In this document: positions 1 to 11,542 of the stretch, one piece after another
Position numbering within the stretch: the first letter of the stretch is position 1
Layout of the letters: every line of letters begins with the position of its first letter
From: Paulinella micropora
Taxonomy: Eukaryota > Cercozoa > Imbricatea > Euglyphida
Reading direction: 5' to 3'
Assembly: GCA_009731375.1 (NCBI GenBank)
Contig: BJOX01000028.1
Coordinates: 957,854 to 1,017,880 of the forward strand
DNA: 60,027 nt
Notes under the pieces: model-generated
Database searches by the model: none
Told to the model about the DNA's origin: nothing
Seen by the model: the letters and a program-made list of their open reading frames with translations, nothing else
Position numbers and translations under genes: made by a program

Positions 1-219
1 CGAGGTTTCAGGAGTTCACGCTCGTTGTGAGTTACCTTCTACAACCCCGACTTCATCAACCCTTTGCATCACGCCCCGACTTCATCAGCCATGGTCAGGA
101 GTTGGTTGCCTGTTTAGCCCTTGCGCTGCGCGCGATTAACGGCGGACACAAAATCGTCATTATAGGGGGTTTGGTTTTAGGCCGGAGCACTGCGCAGCTG
201 GCCCTCTGCATCCCCCCCG

Positions 220-221
<2 letters not shown>
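1..221 (+). repeat. Dispersed repeat, 3' end running into a GATA array
   Basis: This stretch matches about 26105-26276 over most of its length. Shared landmarks are the 'gctcgttgtgagttacc' start, 'gcctgtttagcccttacgc'-like middle and 'ggtttggttttaggccgg' end. In both places the unit runs directly into (GATA)n. Seen: two diverged copies with the same 3' junction. Inferred: a mobile repeat whose copies end in GATA, such as the 3' end of a non-LTR element. The short open frame over it (27-224) resembles no protein I recognise. Confidence 0.6.
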
Positions 222-1407
<1,186 letters not shown>

Positions 1408-1476
1408 GCGAGAGAGGGTTTTCGTGAGGTTTTCGATGTGAACTTGCTTTTGTTTATGGAGTGAGTTTTGAACGTA

Positions 1477-1524
1477 AGCATCTGTCTCTCAAATGGTGTT
1501 TGGTTGCATGTCACTTTTTCCCCT

Positions 1525-1567
<43 letters not shown>

Positions 1568-1613
1568 TACTGTCTCTCAAATGGTGTTTGGTTGCATGTC
1601 ACTTTTCCCCCTT

Positions 1614-1644
<31 letters not shown>

Positions 1645-1645
1645 G
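1477..1645. repeat. Tandem ~45-bp duplication, each copy followed by (TA)n
   Basis: The segment beginning 'ctgtctctcaaatggtgttt' occurs at about 1480 and again at about 1570. Each copy continues through 'ggttgcatgtcactttt' and a C run, then enters a (TA)n tract. The interval 1408-1476 before it and 1646-1732 after it hold no gene I can see. Confidence 0.75.
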
Positions 1646-1730
1646 TAATATGCCACCTGGCACGAGATGGCGCGAAATCATTAATGTGGAAAGAATGACC
1701 TGCTACAGCATATTAATTATTATTATTTAT

Positions 1731-1732
<2 letters not shown>

Positions 1733-1765
<33 letters not shown>

Positions 1766-1821
1766 CTAGTAGTAGTAGTAGTAAAAGTAGTAGTAAAAGT
1801 AGTAGTAAAAGTATTGTTGTT

Positions 1822-1855
<34 letters not shown>

Positions 1856-1857
1856 CA
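1733..1857. repeat. (AGT)n trinucleotide tract
   Basis: Imperfect GTA/AGT repeat with a few AAA-containing interruptions. The open frames on it are simple-repeat translations (poly-Thr, poly-Tyr). Confidence 0.9.
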
Positions 1858-1973
1858 TTCATTATAAGCATGAATACCTTTAGTTATTGATATCGTCCTT
1901 GTTTTCTTATTTCTACTCAAAATTCTATACTCTCGTATTATCCGTCGGTCTGTGTCTTTTGTTATGTCTTAGG

Positions 1974-1974
<1 letters not shown>

Positions 1975-2011
<37 letters not shown>

Positions 2012-2082
2012 CCTACCTACCGACCTACCTATCTATCTATCTATCTAAATATCTAACCTATCTAACCTATCTAATCTATCTA
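1975..2082. repeat. (CTAT)n tract immediately before the helicase exon
   Basis: CTAT repeat with CTAC and CTAA variants. It ends in 'tatctatag', which also supplies a pyrimidine-rich run and the AG acceptor for the exon at 2086. The intron 3' end is therefore embedded in a microsatellite, as also happens in the large gene downstream. Confidence 0.85.
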
Positions 2083-2085
2083 TAG

Positions 2086-2224
2086 GTATGGGCGCAAAGG
2101 AGTGGCCATTAACTTCGTCACCCAGCGAGATATTGCCAGCATGCGCGATTTGGAAAACTTTTACCACACTAAGTTGGAAGAGCTGCCGTCCAATGTTCAG
2201 GCGCTCTTTAACAAGGATTTTTGA
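2086..2224 (+). CDS. eIF4A-type DEAD-box RNA helicase, C-terminal exon (partial gene)
   Basis: After the acceptor 'tatag' at 2085, one base completes a codon begun upstream. The frame then reads [12 protein letters not shown], followed by [32 protein letters not shown] and a TGA stop at 2222-2224. [10 protein letters not shown] directly follows helicase motif VI (HRxGRxGR) in eIF4A and eIF4A-III. The spacing from there to the acidic LEELPxNV tail and the stop is also that of this family, so this is the last coding exon of an ATP-dependent RNA helicase of translation initiation or the exon junction complex. The missing residue before Y is probably R (phase 2 intron). Residues SMRDLENFY and the tail FNKDF diverge from typical eIF4A, so a paralogue is possible. 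Earlier exons are not in 1-2085 and must lie upstream of the window, unless this is a dispersed pseudogene fragment. Confidence 0.85.
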
Positions 2225-3066
2225 CTTGATGTGGTGATCCACCAGGAGCGCCTTATATTACATATGCAAAAAAAATTAACTGCTTTTTTCTCAGCCAAGG
2301 TTGGAGATACTGCCATCTTCAGCATGCCATTTCAATGTTCTTACTCAATTTCAGCAAGCCTTCGGGGCTACTACGAACATACTACTGGCACAGCCAGAGA
2401 ACATAAGTTCAAGTTAGTGACCTGGGCCACTGGAGTGTTCTTTGATAATATCTTGTGAACGGAAACATCAAGCTAGAGAATCTTGTAAAGGACTTGCCAT
2501 TTGCAAGGGCTCGTCCCCTTTCTTTTTGCGATTTTGTCTTTCAACTTTCGCTGGTAGAAGTCTTGAGACATTGTGGATCGAGTCCTTGCGGCCGATAATT
2601 ATCAGTTACCTGTCGGACTTTCTGTGTCAGATCGGCCTGTGATCTCGCCACTTTTGCCCTTTACTCAACAGTAGGGCCTTGGCTTTCACTCCGCTTTATT
2701 AAAATTAGTTTGTTTATATTTTTTCAGGCGATGATTCTGACATTATCAGACATAGCCTCTTGTCTTGCTTACTAGCAGCCTCAGTGTATTGAGATCTGGA
2801 TTCAAAGCTTCCAACCGCTCCTGGCTCACACAAACCATGATTTATTCCGACGGGGGTGCAGAAAATACGCTATACTTTCAGAAATAGTTATTTAATATAT
2901 GTATGGCTCACACAAACCATGATTTATTCCGACGGTGGTGCAGAAAATACGCTATACTTTCAGAAATAGTTATTTAATATATATATGTATGTAAGTATGT
3001 ATGCATCCAACCCAGGTCACAGCGAGAGGTCTTTCTAGACTGTACATATAGAATACATACATACTA

Positions 3067-3120
<54 letters not shown>

Positions 3121-3242
3121 TACTAGTGATATATATATGTAGACGTTTATGCCACGGTGTATCATATATGTATAAGCTTTAAAATGTCAGTAGTATGATC
3201 AATTACGTACACACAAATATTACTGCCGACATTCATTTTAGC

Positions 3243-3245
<3 letters not shown>
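2225..3245. other. 3' flank of helicase exon, no further gene seen
   Basis: AT-rich sequence with short open frames that resemble nothing I know. Presumably it contains the 3' UTR of the helicase. It includes a tandem duplication (2823-2987, listed separately) and a (TA)n tract at about 3068-3118. Confidence 0.6.
2823..2987. repeat. Tandem duplication of ~81 bp
   Basis: Two nearly identical copies (about 2823-2903 and 2904-2987), each starting 'tggctcacacaaaccatg' and ending in 'atagttatttaatata'. The core 'ccatgatttattccgac' followed by 'gggtgcagaaa' also occurs in the repeat family at 29.4-29.95 kb, and in reverse complement at 58.4-59.3 kb. Confidence 0.85.

Positions 3246-3283
<38 letters not shown>
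3246..3283 (+). repeat. Poly(A) run abutting the copia element
   Basis: About 38 consecutive A residues lie just upstream of the retrotransposon gag region. No copy of the candidate 3' LTR is found on this side, so the 5' boundary of the element is unclear. The run could be the tail of an unrelated retroposed insertion or simple slippage. Confidence 0.8.
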
Positions 3284-3287
<4 letters not shown>

Positions 3288-3374
3288 CTAACTCTATCTC
3301 GCTTCTCTACTCACAGAGCAAAATTAATAGTCGAGCCTCCCTCCTACCTTCCGCCCTTGGTACGCCCGAACAAT

Positions 3375-4290
3375 ATGACGTATCAAGGTTCTGACTTAGT
3401 AAAAATGAGGCTAGACCCTCCAAAGTTCAATCATGCAAAAGAATGGGAGCTGTTTGAGTACACCTTTACATCAGTTATAGGTGTCACACACCCAGAAATC
3501 CTTTTCATAATTCCCTGTGCTTTGAGACTCATCCCTTAGCCAAACCAATACAACTACCTGTACGACCTGATTCCCCTTCAGATGCACCCTTCAAATCACC
3601 TGCAAAGGAAGAGGAAGAAGAAGAGGACGAAGAAGAGACAGTAGTAGTAAAGTCAGAGGAGAAAGACAAGGGAAAGAAAGAAGAGGGTCAAGAAACTGCA
3701 AGTGCAAAAACTGCCTCTGCCCCTGCCACTGCTATACCTACGGACCAAAAATCTAAAATACCAGTGTTGACGAGGGGGAGCAAGCCGTCACCGCTATTTG
3801 CATTACAATTGGGAGCCAGATATTACACAAAAGAGAAAGAAGCTAAGCTAAACAGATTGCTCTATGCCTTTCTACTTCAATCATGTGCTCACGATAGGAA
3901 GGTGATGACTGTAATGATGCAGGGAGATACGGACGGTGTAAAGTGTTTCCTCGCCCTGAAAAAACATTATGGAGGTCTTGACCTCATAAGGTTTGAAGAG
4001 GACCAAGAAGAGCTATACCATTCGTACCCTAAGAAGGTTAGTGAGGTGAGTAGCTGGCTAGCTGACTATCTCACGACTATCAAAACACAGGAAAAGACGA
4101 TGGGAGTGATACCAGAGATGATGGCAGACAGGCATGATCATGAAAAAATTAAAACACCTACCTGTCTATCAAGCCTACTATCGTAACGCTTGGTGTCCTC
4201 TCTTGCCTACTCAAAGACCTAAGCTGCCTGAATTCATCAAGGTAGTAGAGCAGTTAGCTCAGAGCAACGTCAGAAACTAGAATGTGTAAA
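3375..4290 (+). pseudogene. copia gag region (UBN2-like), frameshifted
   Basis: The first part (3375-3535) reads MTYQGSDLVKMRLDPPKF then WELFEYTF, a typical copia gag N-terminus. The frame shifts near 3535. The following frame (about 3540-4186) has an acidic low-complexity linker and then LLYAFLLQSC, GDTDGVKCFLALKKHYGG and VSSWLADYL, matching the UBN2 gag pattern in which a short W/F-LxxxYGG helix precedes a coiled region. Around 4190-4275 a third frame continues with RPKLPEFIKVVEQLAQ. A short Cys pair (MCKLCGSG, about 4281-4304) may be a zinc-knuckle remnant. The role would be the virus-like particle shell of the transposon. Confidence 0.75.
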
Positions 4291-4409
4291 CTCTGTGGAT
4301 CTGGTAGCTCTAAGAGCGATCCTATCACTATCAACACAGTAGCAGGAATAGCTCAGGGCAAGAAGAAGAGCAAGTCATCACCGGCTTATGGTGAGGGGGA
4401 GGACAGTAT

Positions 4410-5616
4410 TTGTTGAACTGTCTGTCCCCTGATCATAAGATTGCTTTCTGTCTAGTCAGGTGTCAACTCAAGGACTCTCCCAAGGACGGACATGGTCCCT
4501 TGAAATACCCCATAAGAAGGAGAACTAGTATCTCTGAGAAGTTGCGTGGGAAAGAGAAGAGAGAGGACAGTCAGAGTGAGAAGACACAGACACAAGAAGA
4601 AAGAAGAAGAAGGAGCAAAGAAGAAGAAGAAGGAAGGCAGCAGAGGAGAGTCGAAAGCTGAAAGCAGCAGACTTCATTAAAAAGAAAAAAATGATAAGCT
4701 TAAACGCTGAATCATCTGACTCCTCTTACTACTCACCCTCTCACTCCGAAAGTGAAGAAGAAGATGAACCCCCAACTAACCAATCTCCTTCTGAGTCTGA
4801 AGAAGAATCAGAAGTAGATGGTGAGTTGGGGATTCACCACATGGCAATCATGATGATGGGGAGACTGAGAGAAGATGATAGTGGTGTGTGTGCCGAGCAA
4901 GACAACCCCCACCCCCAAACAACACCCTCAACCCACTTTTATCTCACGCATCTAAGCCACTTGGCGCAAGAAGTCGAGGAGGGGGAGGTGTTGAGGGTGG
5001 TGTGCGTAGAGGAGAGCAGAAAGGACATGCATCATCTACACGAAACAACTCCACACACACTCGCCCCACTATTCCACCCCTTCGAGAATAAGTTTTTGAC
5101 CACCCTTGATATGGCTGGCGACCCAACTCCCCTGAACCAAATCATACCTTTGGAAGGGAATTGGGCCCTCAGACGTACAAGGGTAGGATACGTAAATTAT
5201 TCGTGAAAGAATACAACCCAGTCACGTTACGAGAAGTAGGTGGCCCACCCCTCAACCTCCACGGTAGACCAGTACGTACAGTTGACTGTCATGTCACAAG
5301 TAGTAAGCAGTGTGAGGCGACAGTGCCAGATACAGGAGTTAGGTGTTCGTGGAGATTGGGAGCGGCGAGGAAGGGGGTGCAGGGTGGGAAGTGTGTTGCT
5401 AGGCTGATAGATCATGACTTTTGCTCGCTTCATGTTGATCAAGAAAGGAAGGGAGTGGAAATATTGAGCAAGTACAGGGAAAAACTGAACCTAGGGTTGC
5501 TTCCCCCCATGATGCTATGTATTACGAACCCGCCACTTTGTTTTCACACATCACTTTGTGGAAAGAAAACATCAACCCTGCTCAATCCAACAACGCAACT
5601 ACATCTCTTTGCACAC

Positions 5617-5667
<51 letters not shown>

Positions 5668-6250
5668 TTACTACCACTACCACTACTACATCCATAGAGG
5701 GATGGGAGAAATAGGAGAAGGAGTAGGGGGAGTAGGAGCAGAGGGAGTAGGAGTGAAAGTAGGAGAAGTAAGAGTAGGGGGAGTAGGAGTAGGAGCAGGG
5801 GGAGCAGTAGAGGGTAGACCGTCTGTATCTACTTTGTCTGTACCAACTTTGACCCACATCTTGTCTTCTCAACCTACCACTGCACTATCTGATACATCCT
5901 CATCACCTTTATTTGGACCCCCTGAGGTCATGGAAGAAGGAGAGCCAGGTAGAGCTGAGAATAGTAGGGATGGGAAGCGGGTGTTGAAAGGTGGAGGACT
6001 ACCCCCCATCGAAGAAATACAACGCTTGGTTACTGCTCTCAATCAGGGGCTTAAGAGTAGAACAGTGACAGACGGGTTGATTACGAGCCAAGAGGGGGAA
6101 TATGATGAATTCTATAAAGAATTATATTACGCTATGCACGATTGCGTTCTTACCTTTGCTACCAAACACAACAACCCGTTTGCACGAGGCATCGTTTCTT
6201 CTTTCCCTTACATGGTAAAGGAGATAGAGGATCTCGAGGATGTGTGACAC
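4410..6250 (+). pseudogene. copia gag-protease spacer with a Cys/His-rich segment
   Basis: Several overlapping frames. 4410-4661 has CLSPDHKIAFC followed by a very basic, Glu/Lys/Arg-rich tail. 4691-5206 is acidic (many S/E/D). 5161-5500 reads KQCEATVPDTGVRCSW, then GGKCVARLIDHDFCSLHV, a C-C-C-C-H spacing that could bind zinc. A (CTA)n tract at about 5617-5690 interrupts it. From 5558-6247 a frame carries Gly/Val repeats and then a helical segment (IEEIQRLVTALNQGLK). None of this is typical of well-known copia elements, and the Cys/His segment is unassigned. The boundary of gag and any extra ORF is unclear. Confidence 0.55.
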
Positions 6251-6384
6251 CTCCAGAAGAAAACGAACCCCAAAGCCCATCAGACACGGACACCACCACT
6301 TCATTCCCCGAACAAGACAAACCACACTTGCAGTCTGAATGCTCTATCATGTTGATGGACAATAACTCTGACCACAGAACTGAC

Positions 6385-6930
6385 AGCAGCAATATAGTGT
6401 GGGTAGACGATAGTGGTGCAAGCGAAACACAGTCCCAGATAGGTCTACGTTTGTTAGCCTTAAGAGAGCTCCACAGAGATTCCGCATAGCAAAAGGAAGC
6501 ATTAAAACCGAGTACAAAGGGAAAGTTTTAATGAATCTGTCGGGAGCTCATGGGGAAGAAGTTAATGTCCTTGATGCCCACACTACCTACAACCCGCACC
6601 TAAAGTACGGGTTAGTGGCTACTTCGGCATGGGTTCGTAAGGGTTTTGCCGTCATACACCAAAACAATCAAGTGATAGTGCTCAGGAAGCCTATTCTTAT
6701 TACGGAAGACCAAATCGTGGCTAGAGGGAGAGCACTCCCAAACCACTTGACGGTGTTCAAGTCAGTGATGCCCCGGGCACCCCACCTCTCAATCCTAACG
6801 AGTGGTAATAGTATGAGCCCACAAGTACCCCTACTACTATGCCCTCCATCACAAGTGAGACCCCCGAGCCCGACGATGATGACAGTGTCACGTCGGACCC
6901 GGGGGGGACAAGCTTGACAACCCACCTCTC
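6385..6930 (+). pseudogene. copia aspartic protease domain, broken
   Basis: At about 6391-6425 the frame reads NIVWVDDSGASE, the DSGA active-site motif of retroelement aspartic proteases. The reading frame stops at 6489. A second frame from 6531 continues with MNLSGAHGEEVNVLDAHTTY and GLVATSAWVRKGFAVIHQNN, matching the second half of copia proteases (the 'LISVSQLxxxGxxVxF' region). One frameshift separates active site and C-terminal half. Confidence 0.7.
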
Positions 6931-6959
6931 ATCTTTCTCAAAAAAACCAACCCACCTAC

Positions 6960-8090
6960 ATACCATGACGTATACTGTTTATTGTCACCGTATATTTGTG
7001 GTTGGCGATGTGACGTACCTAATGCATACGTACCCTACTCTACTGAGATAGATCATGGAAAAGATGAGAGGACTGAGAGTAAGAGAGATAAAGCGCTAGG
7101 TAGTAAAGCTTTATGTCCTGTTGTTCGTCCTCACTATCATGAAAACATACATGCCACTGTATTCCATCGTATGCGTAAGCACAGAGGGGTAAAAGCCATG
7201 GAGCGAATGGCTAACTATATGGGAGTAAAGATAGTGGGGAGAGAGTGGAGGGAACGAGTAATGAGATGCGAGTGGTGCTTAAAGAATAAGATAAAGAGAG
7301 TGCCCCCTTTCAAAGACAACCACCATGCGGTAGAACGCCACCCTGGGGTCCACATAAGAATGGATACTCGGGGTGGTGGAATACCTTATCGTGGGACGGG
7401 AAAAAGTACAAGTTCACCGTCAAATGTCTTGCATCTGGGTTTGAGTTAGACTATATTATTTGAGACATAAGAATGAGTTTTTCGCGTGCTTCCTTAAAGC
7501 CGTTGCCTTATTCGAACGGCATACGGGAAGAAAAGTAAAATTCTTGACTTGTGACCAGGAATATGGTAAGTACAAGGAGTTTCAGACTTGGATTGATGTA
7601 AATCAACCAGTCCTCCTTGAGGCTCCGACGGGGGAGAAACAGGCAGTTGCTAAAATAGAACGAGCCCGCCAGACGTGCGGCGGACCCGCAAGGGCAGTTC
7701 TCAGCGACGCCGATCTTCCTGAGTCCATGTGGGCTGAGACGGAGAAAGCTTCCACTTATTTTGGCAACCTCTTACCTCTTGCCCACGGCCCTTTTAAGGG
7801 GAAATCTCCTTATGAAATTGTTCATAAGAGAAAACCCCTTTTGCGTCATTTGCGCCCCATTGGATGTTTGGCGTACATGAAAGTAGACGCAAAGAGGGGG
7901 AAAAGGTGAGAAGGGGAGGAAAGTTTTATTTCTCGGGTATGAAAGAAACAACGGGTATTATCGCGTATACGATCCGGTTGCGAGGAAAATATTCGGTAAT
8001 GTCCGTGATGTTATCTTTGACGTTTGGAGACTGGGGAAGAGGGGGGCATCTAAATCTCTCGAGAGAGATGATGTTGAGGGTGAGATGTTC
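6960..8090 (+). pseudogene. copia integrase, frameshifted
   Basis: 6982-7449 holds the GAG-pre-integrase region: HATVFHRMRKHRGVKAMERM followed by MRCEWCLKNKIKR, an H...H-CxxC zinc-binding arrangement, and then VHIRMDTRGGGIP with a catalytic-type Asp. 7460-7909 continues in another frame with FLTCDQEYGKYKEF (second catalytic Asp in the D-x-E/G-E-Y context), then ARAVLSDADLPESMWAE, TYFGNLLPLAHGPFKGKSPY and LRPIGCLAYMKVDAKRGK, the conserved C-terminal part of copia integrases. The transposon role is insertion of cDNA into the host chromosome. A frame break lies near 7450. Confidence 0.8.
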
Positions 8091-8098
8091 TCTGTTAA

Positions 8099-10207
8099 TT
8101 GGCAACAGCCCCCCCTCCCCTATCGCAACAGATGACCCCAGAAGATCAAGGAATCGTTTCAGGGGAGGACCCGGGAGGAGAGATTCCGGCAGGGGGAGGA
8201 AGTCCCCCGGTAGGAATTCCCCCTCCCGCTCCGACCCTCACTCTGGAATCCCCCCCTGAGGAGTCACCCCACACTCCGCGAACTGACGACGATAGCGAGG
8301 CAGAAGAGGGACCGGTGTTCGTGAGCACGAGCCCACCCCCCTTAGAGCCTCCGAGTCCCAAAGTTGCTCAGCCGAACGACGAGCAGGGGGAGATAAATAA
8401 AGCAAGAAGGGGGAGTAAGCCCAAAGAAAGACAGATGTCATCCGGAACGTATGTGGAAATCCCGGCAAGGGCTTTTGGGGAGCAGTGGACTAGATTAATT
8501 TACGGGGATAAATGGGAGACGGCGATACGACGGGGGACAGCAACAGCCCCGTCTGCTCCCGTTACCCGTAAATCCAAACGCCTTCACGCGCATAGTGTCT
8601 TGTTTGACGACGGCGTCACGGATAAGATATTAGACACAGAAATCGTCAAATATGCTAAAGCCCCGCAACAGTCAGAATCTATACCCGAATCGCGTGAGCA
8701 AAAAGCCACAACTGCACCACCACCCTTGTCGACCAACAAAAACTCTGATTCGGACCTCAACACTAACGATCCCGGCATTGAGGTCACCTCAGAATTTGCG
8801 TTTGTCGAGGAGGAGAGGGAGAGGGTAGAGGTGCAGAGAGCGGCACGTAAACCGGGATGGAGATCACACGAACAGGCGGAAATTTCGAGTAAAAACATTA
8901 TCACGGGAAGGAGGGCGAGGGCTCATGTCGCGGTATGTGCCCGGGAGGAAAACCGGGCGGAGTATTGTCTCGTGAGTGAGAAATTCCCAGAATTCCCAGT
9001 AATGCAAAAACCAAAAGACCGTAAGCAAGCTAGACAGAAGGAATTCGAACAGCTCAAAGAACTAAACGCGTTTGTTTGGCGAAAAGTGAGCGAAGCGAAA
9101 ATGTCGGGCACACCAATCATTCCTATAAAATGGATAGATACGGTTAAACAACAAGGTACTGCGGATGAATTCCACAAAGCCCGGATAAACCTACGAGGGG
9201 ACCTCCTGAAAGCTTACGCTCAGTACAATCCCAGAAAGACTTACTCTCCCACAGCCCAGCACAGAACCATTTTGCTCATGGTAGCCTATGCAGCCTTTTT
9301 CGGAATAGACTTATGGCTGATTGATTTCACGACCGCTTATTTGCACGCGAATCTCCCATATGACATATATGTCAAACCGCCTGCCGAATTTCAGACTGCG
9401 GACTATGTCTGGCTTCTGAAGAAGGCCCTATACGGTCATCCGGAGGCAGGCCGTCTTTGGTACGACGTACTGTCCGGGGAGCTCATTACTGAACACAAAT
9501 TCAAGCCCCTCACGCTAGACAGGGCCTCTTTCGTAAAGCATGGGAGTAGCCCCCAAAGTACCCAACTGGTGTCCTTTCACGTCGATGATGGCTATCATGC
9601 TGCGTCACAGGAATGGCACACCAAGATGGTGAAGTTGTTCGAAAAGAGAGGCTTCCGGTGCAAGGACCTAGGCAAAGCCACCGAATTCAAAAACATTCAG
9701 ATCATCCAGACCGACAAGGGAATCACTCTGCATCAGCGTAAGTATGAGTTGTTGATCTTGGAGGAGTTGGGTTATATGAAGGAGATAACGGCCAAAACAC
9801 CATTCACTTCTGATAACCCCACTCCCCTAAAGAAGGACCATCGCCTATTACGCTATGATCTTAGATGCCTGATAGGGATGCTTATCCTTTTGGCTGTCCA
9901 CACCCGGCCACTTCTCATATGCACTTTAAGTATAGCAGCTAAGTCCCAAGTCTCTAACCCGGGGATGTCTTATGCTATGGTGCACAGAATGTTCTTGTGG
10001 CTTCTGACCCCGCGAGCGCTATTTTTCAGAAGAGGAGATCAAAATTTACGGAAGTTGCTAGAAACTAATTTCTCTGTTCCTAAAACTCCGGAATCTTGGA
10101 AACCTAATCTGGAATCTTGCGCAGCGGCCAACGCAATCGATGATATCATTGGAAAACCCTCAATGCCCGGAATGGATATATCAGCGTGCCAGTTCTCGCC
10201 AATGTAG
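8099..10207 (+). CDS. Ty1/copia reverse transcriptase (RVT_2), 702-codon open frame
   Basis: Longest uninterrupted transposon frame. The N-terminal third (to about residue 270) is a Pro/Ser/Glu-rich linker. The RVT_2 domain begins around residue 300 with KQARQKEFEQLKELNAFVW and IIPIKWIDTVKQQG. It continues with YSPTAQHRTILLMVAYAAFF, IDFTTAYLHANLPYDIYVKP (catalytic Asp), LLKKALYGHPEAGRLWYDVL and VSFHVDDG, the FxVDD version of the polymerase motif. Downstream are CKDLGKATEFKNIQI and the connection segment. The start codon is not defined, since the real product would be part of a polyprotein. The frame ends at a TAG caused by a frameshift near 10190, where the adjacent frame takes over as VDRIIAEKPIVGFVDSDF. 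Confidence 0.85.
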   Translation: MATAPPPLSQQMTPEDQGIVSGEDPGGEIPAGGGSPPVGIPPPAPTLTLESPPEESPHTPRTDDDSEAEEGPVFVSTSPPPLEPPSPKVAQPNDEQGEINKARRGSKPKERQMSSGTYVEIPARAFGEQWTRLIYGDKWETAIRRGTATAPSAPVTRKSKRLHAHSVLFDDGVTDKILDTEIVKYAKAPQQSESIPESREQKATTAPPPLSTNKNSDSDLNTNDPGIEVTSEFAFVEEERERVEVQRAARKPGWRSHEQAEISSKNIITGRRARAHVAVCAREENRAEYCLVSEKFPEFPVMQKPKDRKQARQKEFEQLKELNAFVWRKVSEAKMSGTPIIPIKWIDTVKQQGTADEFHKARINLRGDLLKAYAQYNPRKTYSPTAQHRTILLMVAYAAFFGIDLWLIDFTTAYLHANLPYDIYVKPPAEFQTADYVWLLKKALYGHPEAGRLWYDVLSGELITEHKFKPLTLDRASFVKHGSSPQSTQLVSFHVDDGYHAASQEWHTKMVKLFEKRGFRCKDLGKATEFKNIQIIQTDKGITLHQRKYELLILEELGYMKEITAKTPFTSDNPTPLKKDHRLLRYDLRCLIGMLILLAVHTRPLLICTLSIAAKSQVSNPGMSYAMVHRMFLWLLTPRALFFRRGDQNLRKLLETNFSVPKTPESWKPNLESCAAANAIDDIIGKPSMPGMDISACQFSPM

Positions 10208-10751
10208 ACAGAATTATCGCGGAGAAACCGATAGTCGGATTTGTAGACTCGGATTTTGCGGGGGACAAAAACTCGCGTAAATCAAGATCCTGATACGTTT
10301 ACTTATTCAACGGAACACCAATTTCGTGGTTTTCTAAACTACAATATGTGATAGCTCAATCTACATTAGAGTCCGAGACCGTTTCTGCAAATGAGGCTGT
10401 TAGAGAACTTCTTGCAATTTACAACAAACTTTACGGGATATCGGGATAAATCTTGAAGGCCCTACTCCTCTCTTCGAGGATAACGAAGGAACAATATTAT
10501 TGTCGGAGAGAGGACTAGGGGAAGCTAGGACCAAGCACATAAAGGTCCGATACCACCTTCTAGCGCAACTCGTGAGAGAAGGAAATGTCAAACTATTCCG
10601 GGTCCCTACGGAGGAAAATATCGCAGATGTATTCACCAAAATACATTTTACGGTAGACAAATTCAATTACCTGCCTGGAAAAATCTCCGTTGTGCTTAGT
10701 AGGCAAAATTGCGCTAAATTCAGGATAAAACCCGATCAATTCCCGTATTAG
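10208..10751 (+). pseudogene. copia RNase H, interrupted by a stop and a frameshift
   Basis: Reads VGFVDSDFAGDKNSRKSRS, then TGA at 10291-10293, then YVYLFNGTPISWFSKLQ and TLESETVSANEAVRELL in the same frame, all copia RNase H landmarks. After another stop near 10448 and a frame change, it continues with LFEDNEGTILL, EARTKHIKVRYHLLAQLV and VPTEENIADVFTK to a TAG at 10749-10751. This is the usual end of copia pol. Confidence 0.8.
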
Positions 10752-10913
10752 TAAGGTTTATCATCTTGAACTTCGTTTATATTCCCGGGGTATGTAATAT
10801 AATAATTTTCTCGCATATTACACATAAGTTGTACAGGTGAGCGAATAGACGAGTGCCGACGGGGCCCGGTGGCGAGTGACCGGCGCCGGAGTTCATTGCT
10901 CATTTCAGACATT

Positions 10914-11056
10914 AGTATTTGAGGTTGTTAAACCGTGACGACTTCACCCGGTTTTCCAACCTGAAATACTACTGAAGACCTCATCCCTTTTGAGACATTA
11001 GTATTTCAGGTTGTCAAACCGTGATGACTTCGCCCGGTTTCCCAGCCTGAAATACT
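10914..11056. repeat. Two tandem 57-nt hairpins, period 86 bp
   Basis: 10914-10970 and 11000-11056 are diverged copies. Each can fold: AGTATTTCAGG-type 5' arm with CCTGAAATACT 3' arm, then an inner AAACCG/CGGTTT stem. Differences between copies mostly leave the stem pairable (G-U wobble or one mismatch). The hairpins lie 163 bp after the copia pol stop and before the candidate LTR, so they may be transposon 3' non-coding sequence. Confidence 0.75.
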
Positions 11057-11466
11057 ACGAAGATCTCGTCCCTTTCGCTCGTTCCGTTCCAACTTCTATC
11101 CGCTTCGCTTCAACTTCTATCTCTATACACTTATATACATAAAAATCTATAAGAAGCCGACATGGAGTCCGGCTGGTCGGTGAACGTGCCACACGGGAGT
11201 ATGGAACAACACGGACGTACGTCAGACCAGCCGAATGTACCAGACAGGCCGATAATTACAGATATCGTGTCTTTGTTCATATATATATTATATTATTTTA
11301 TGTTCTTTTTATACCCCTCTACGGGAAGCGCTGTCAAATTATAAATTCATACTACCGGATAGATAAGTAACATATAGTTCAAGTTGATCATACCTTTTGA
11401 TAGATCAGTACAGATGGGTACATTATCATATGTCTTATTTTTATATATATTATGGTTACTTACGCG

Positions 11467-11542
<76 letters not shown>

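Larger units (their letters stand above)
3300..10751 (+). mobile_element. Degenerate Ty1/copia LTR retrotransposon
   Basis: Coding order gag, protease, integrase, reverse transcriptase, RNase H is the Ty1/copia (Pseudoviridae-type) order, with integrase before RT. Hallmarks in order: a UBN2-type gag segment, a DSGAS protease motif, an integrase CxxC pair followed by a core region, an RVT_2-type reverse transcriptase with FHVDD, and an RNase H with VDSDFAGD and RTKHI. The reading frame changes several times (near 3535, 4190, 6250-6490, 7450, 7910-8100, 10190 and 10440), and a TGA interrupts RNase H at 10291. The element is therefore not expressible as one polyprotein from this sequence. No 5' LTR or primer-binding site is recognisable. 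A possible 3' LTR lies at about 11584-12048. Confidence 0.9.
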
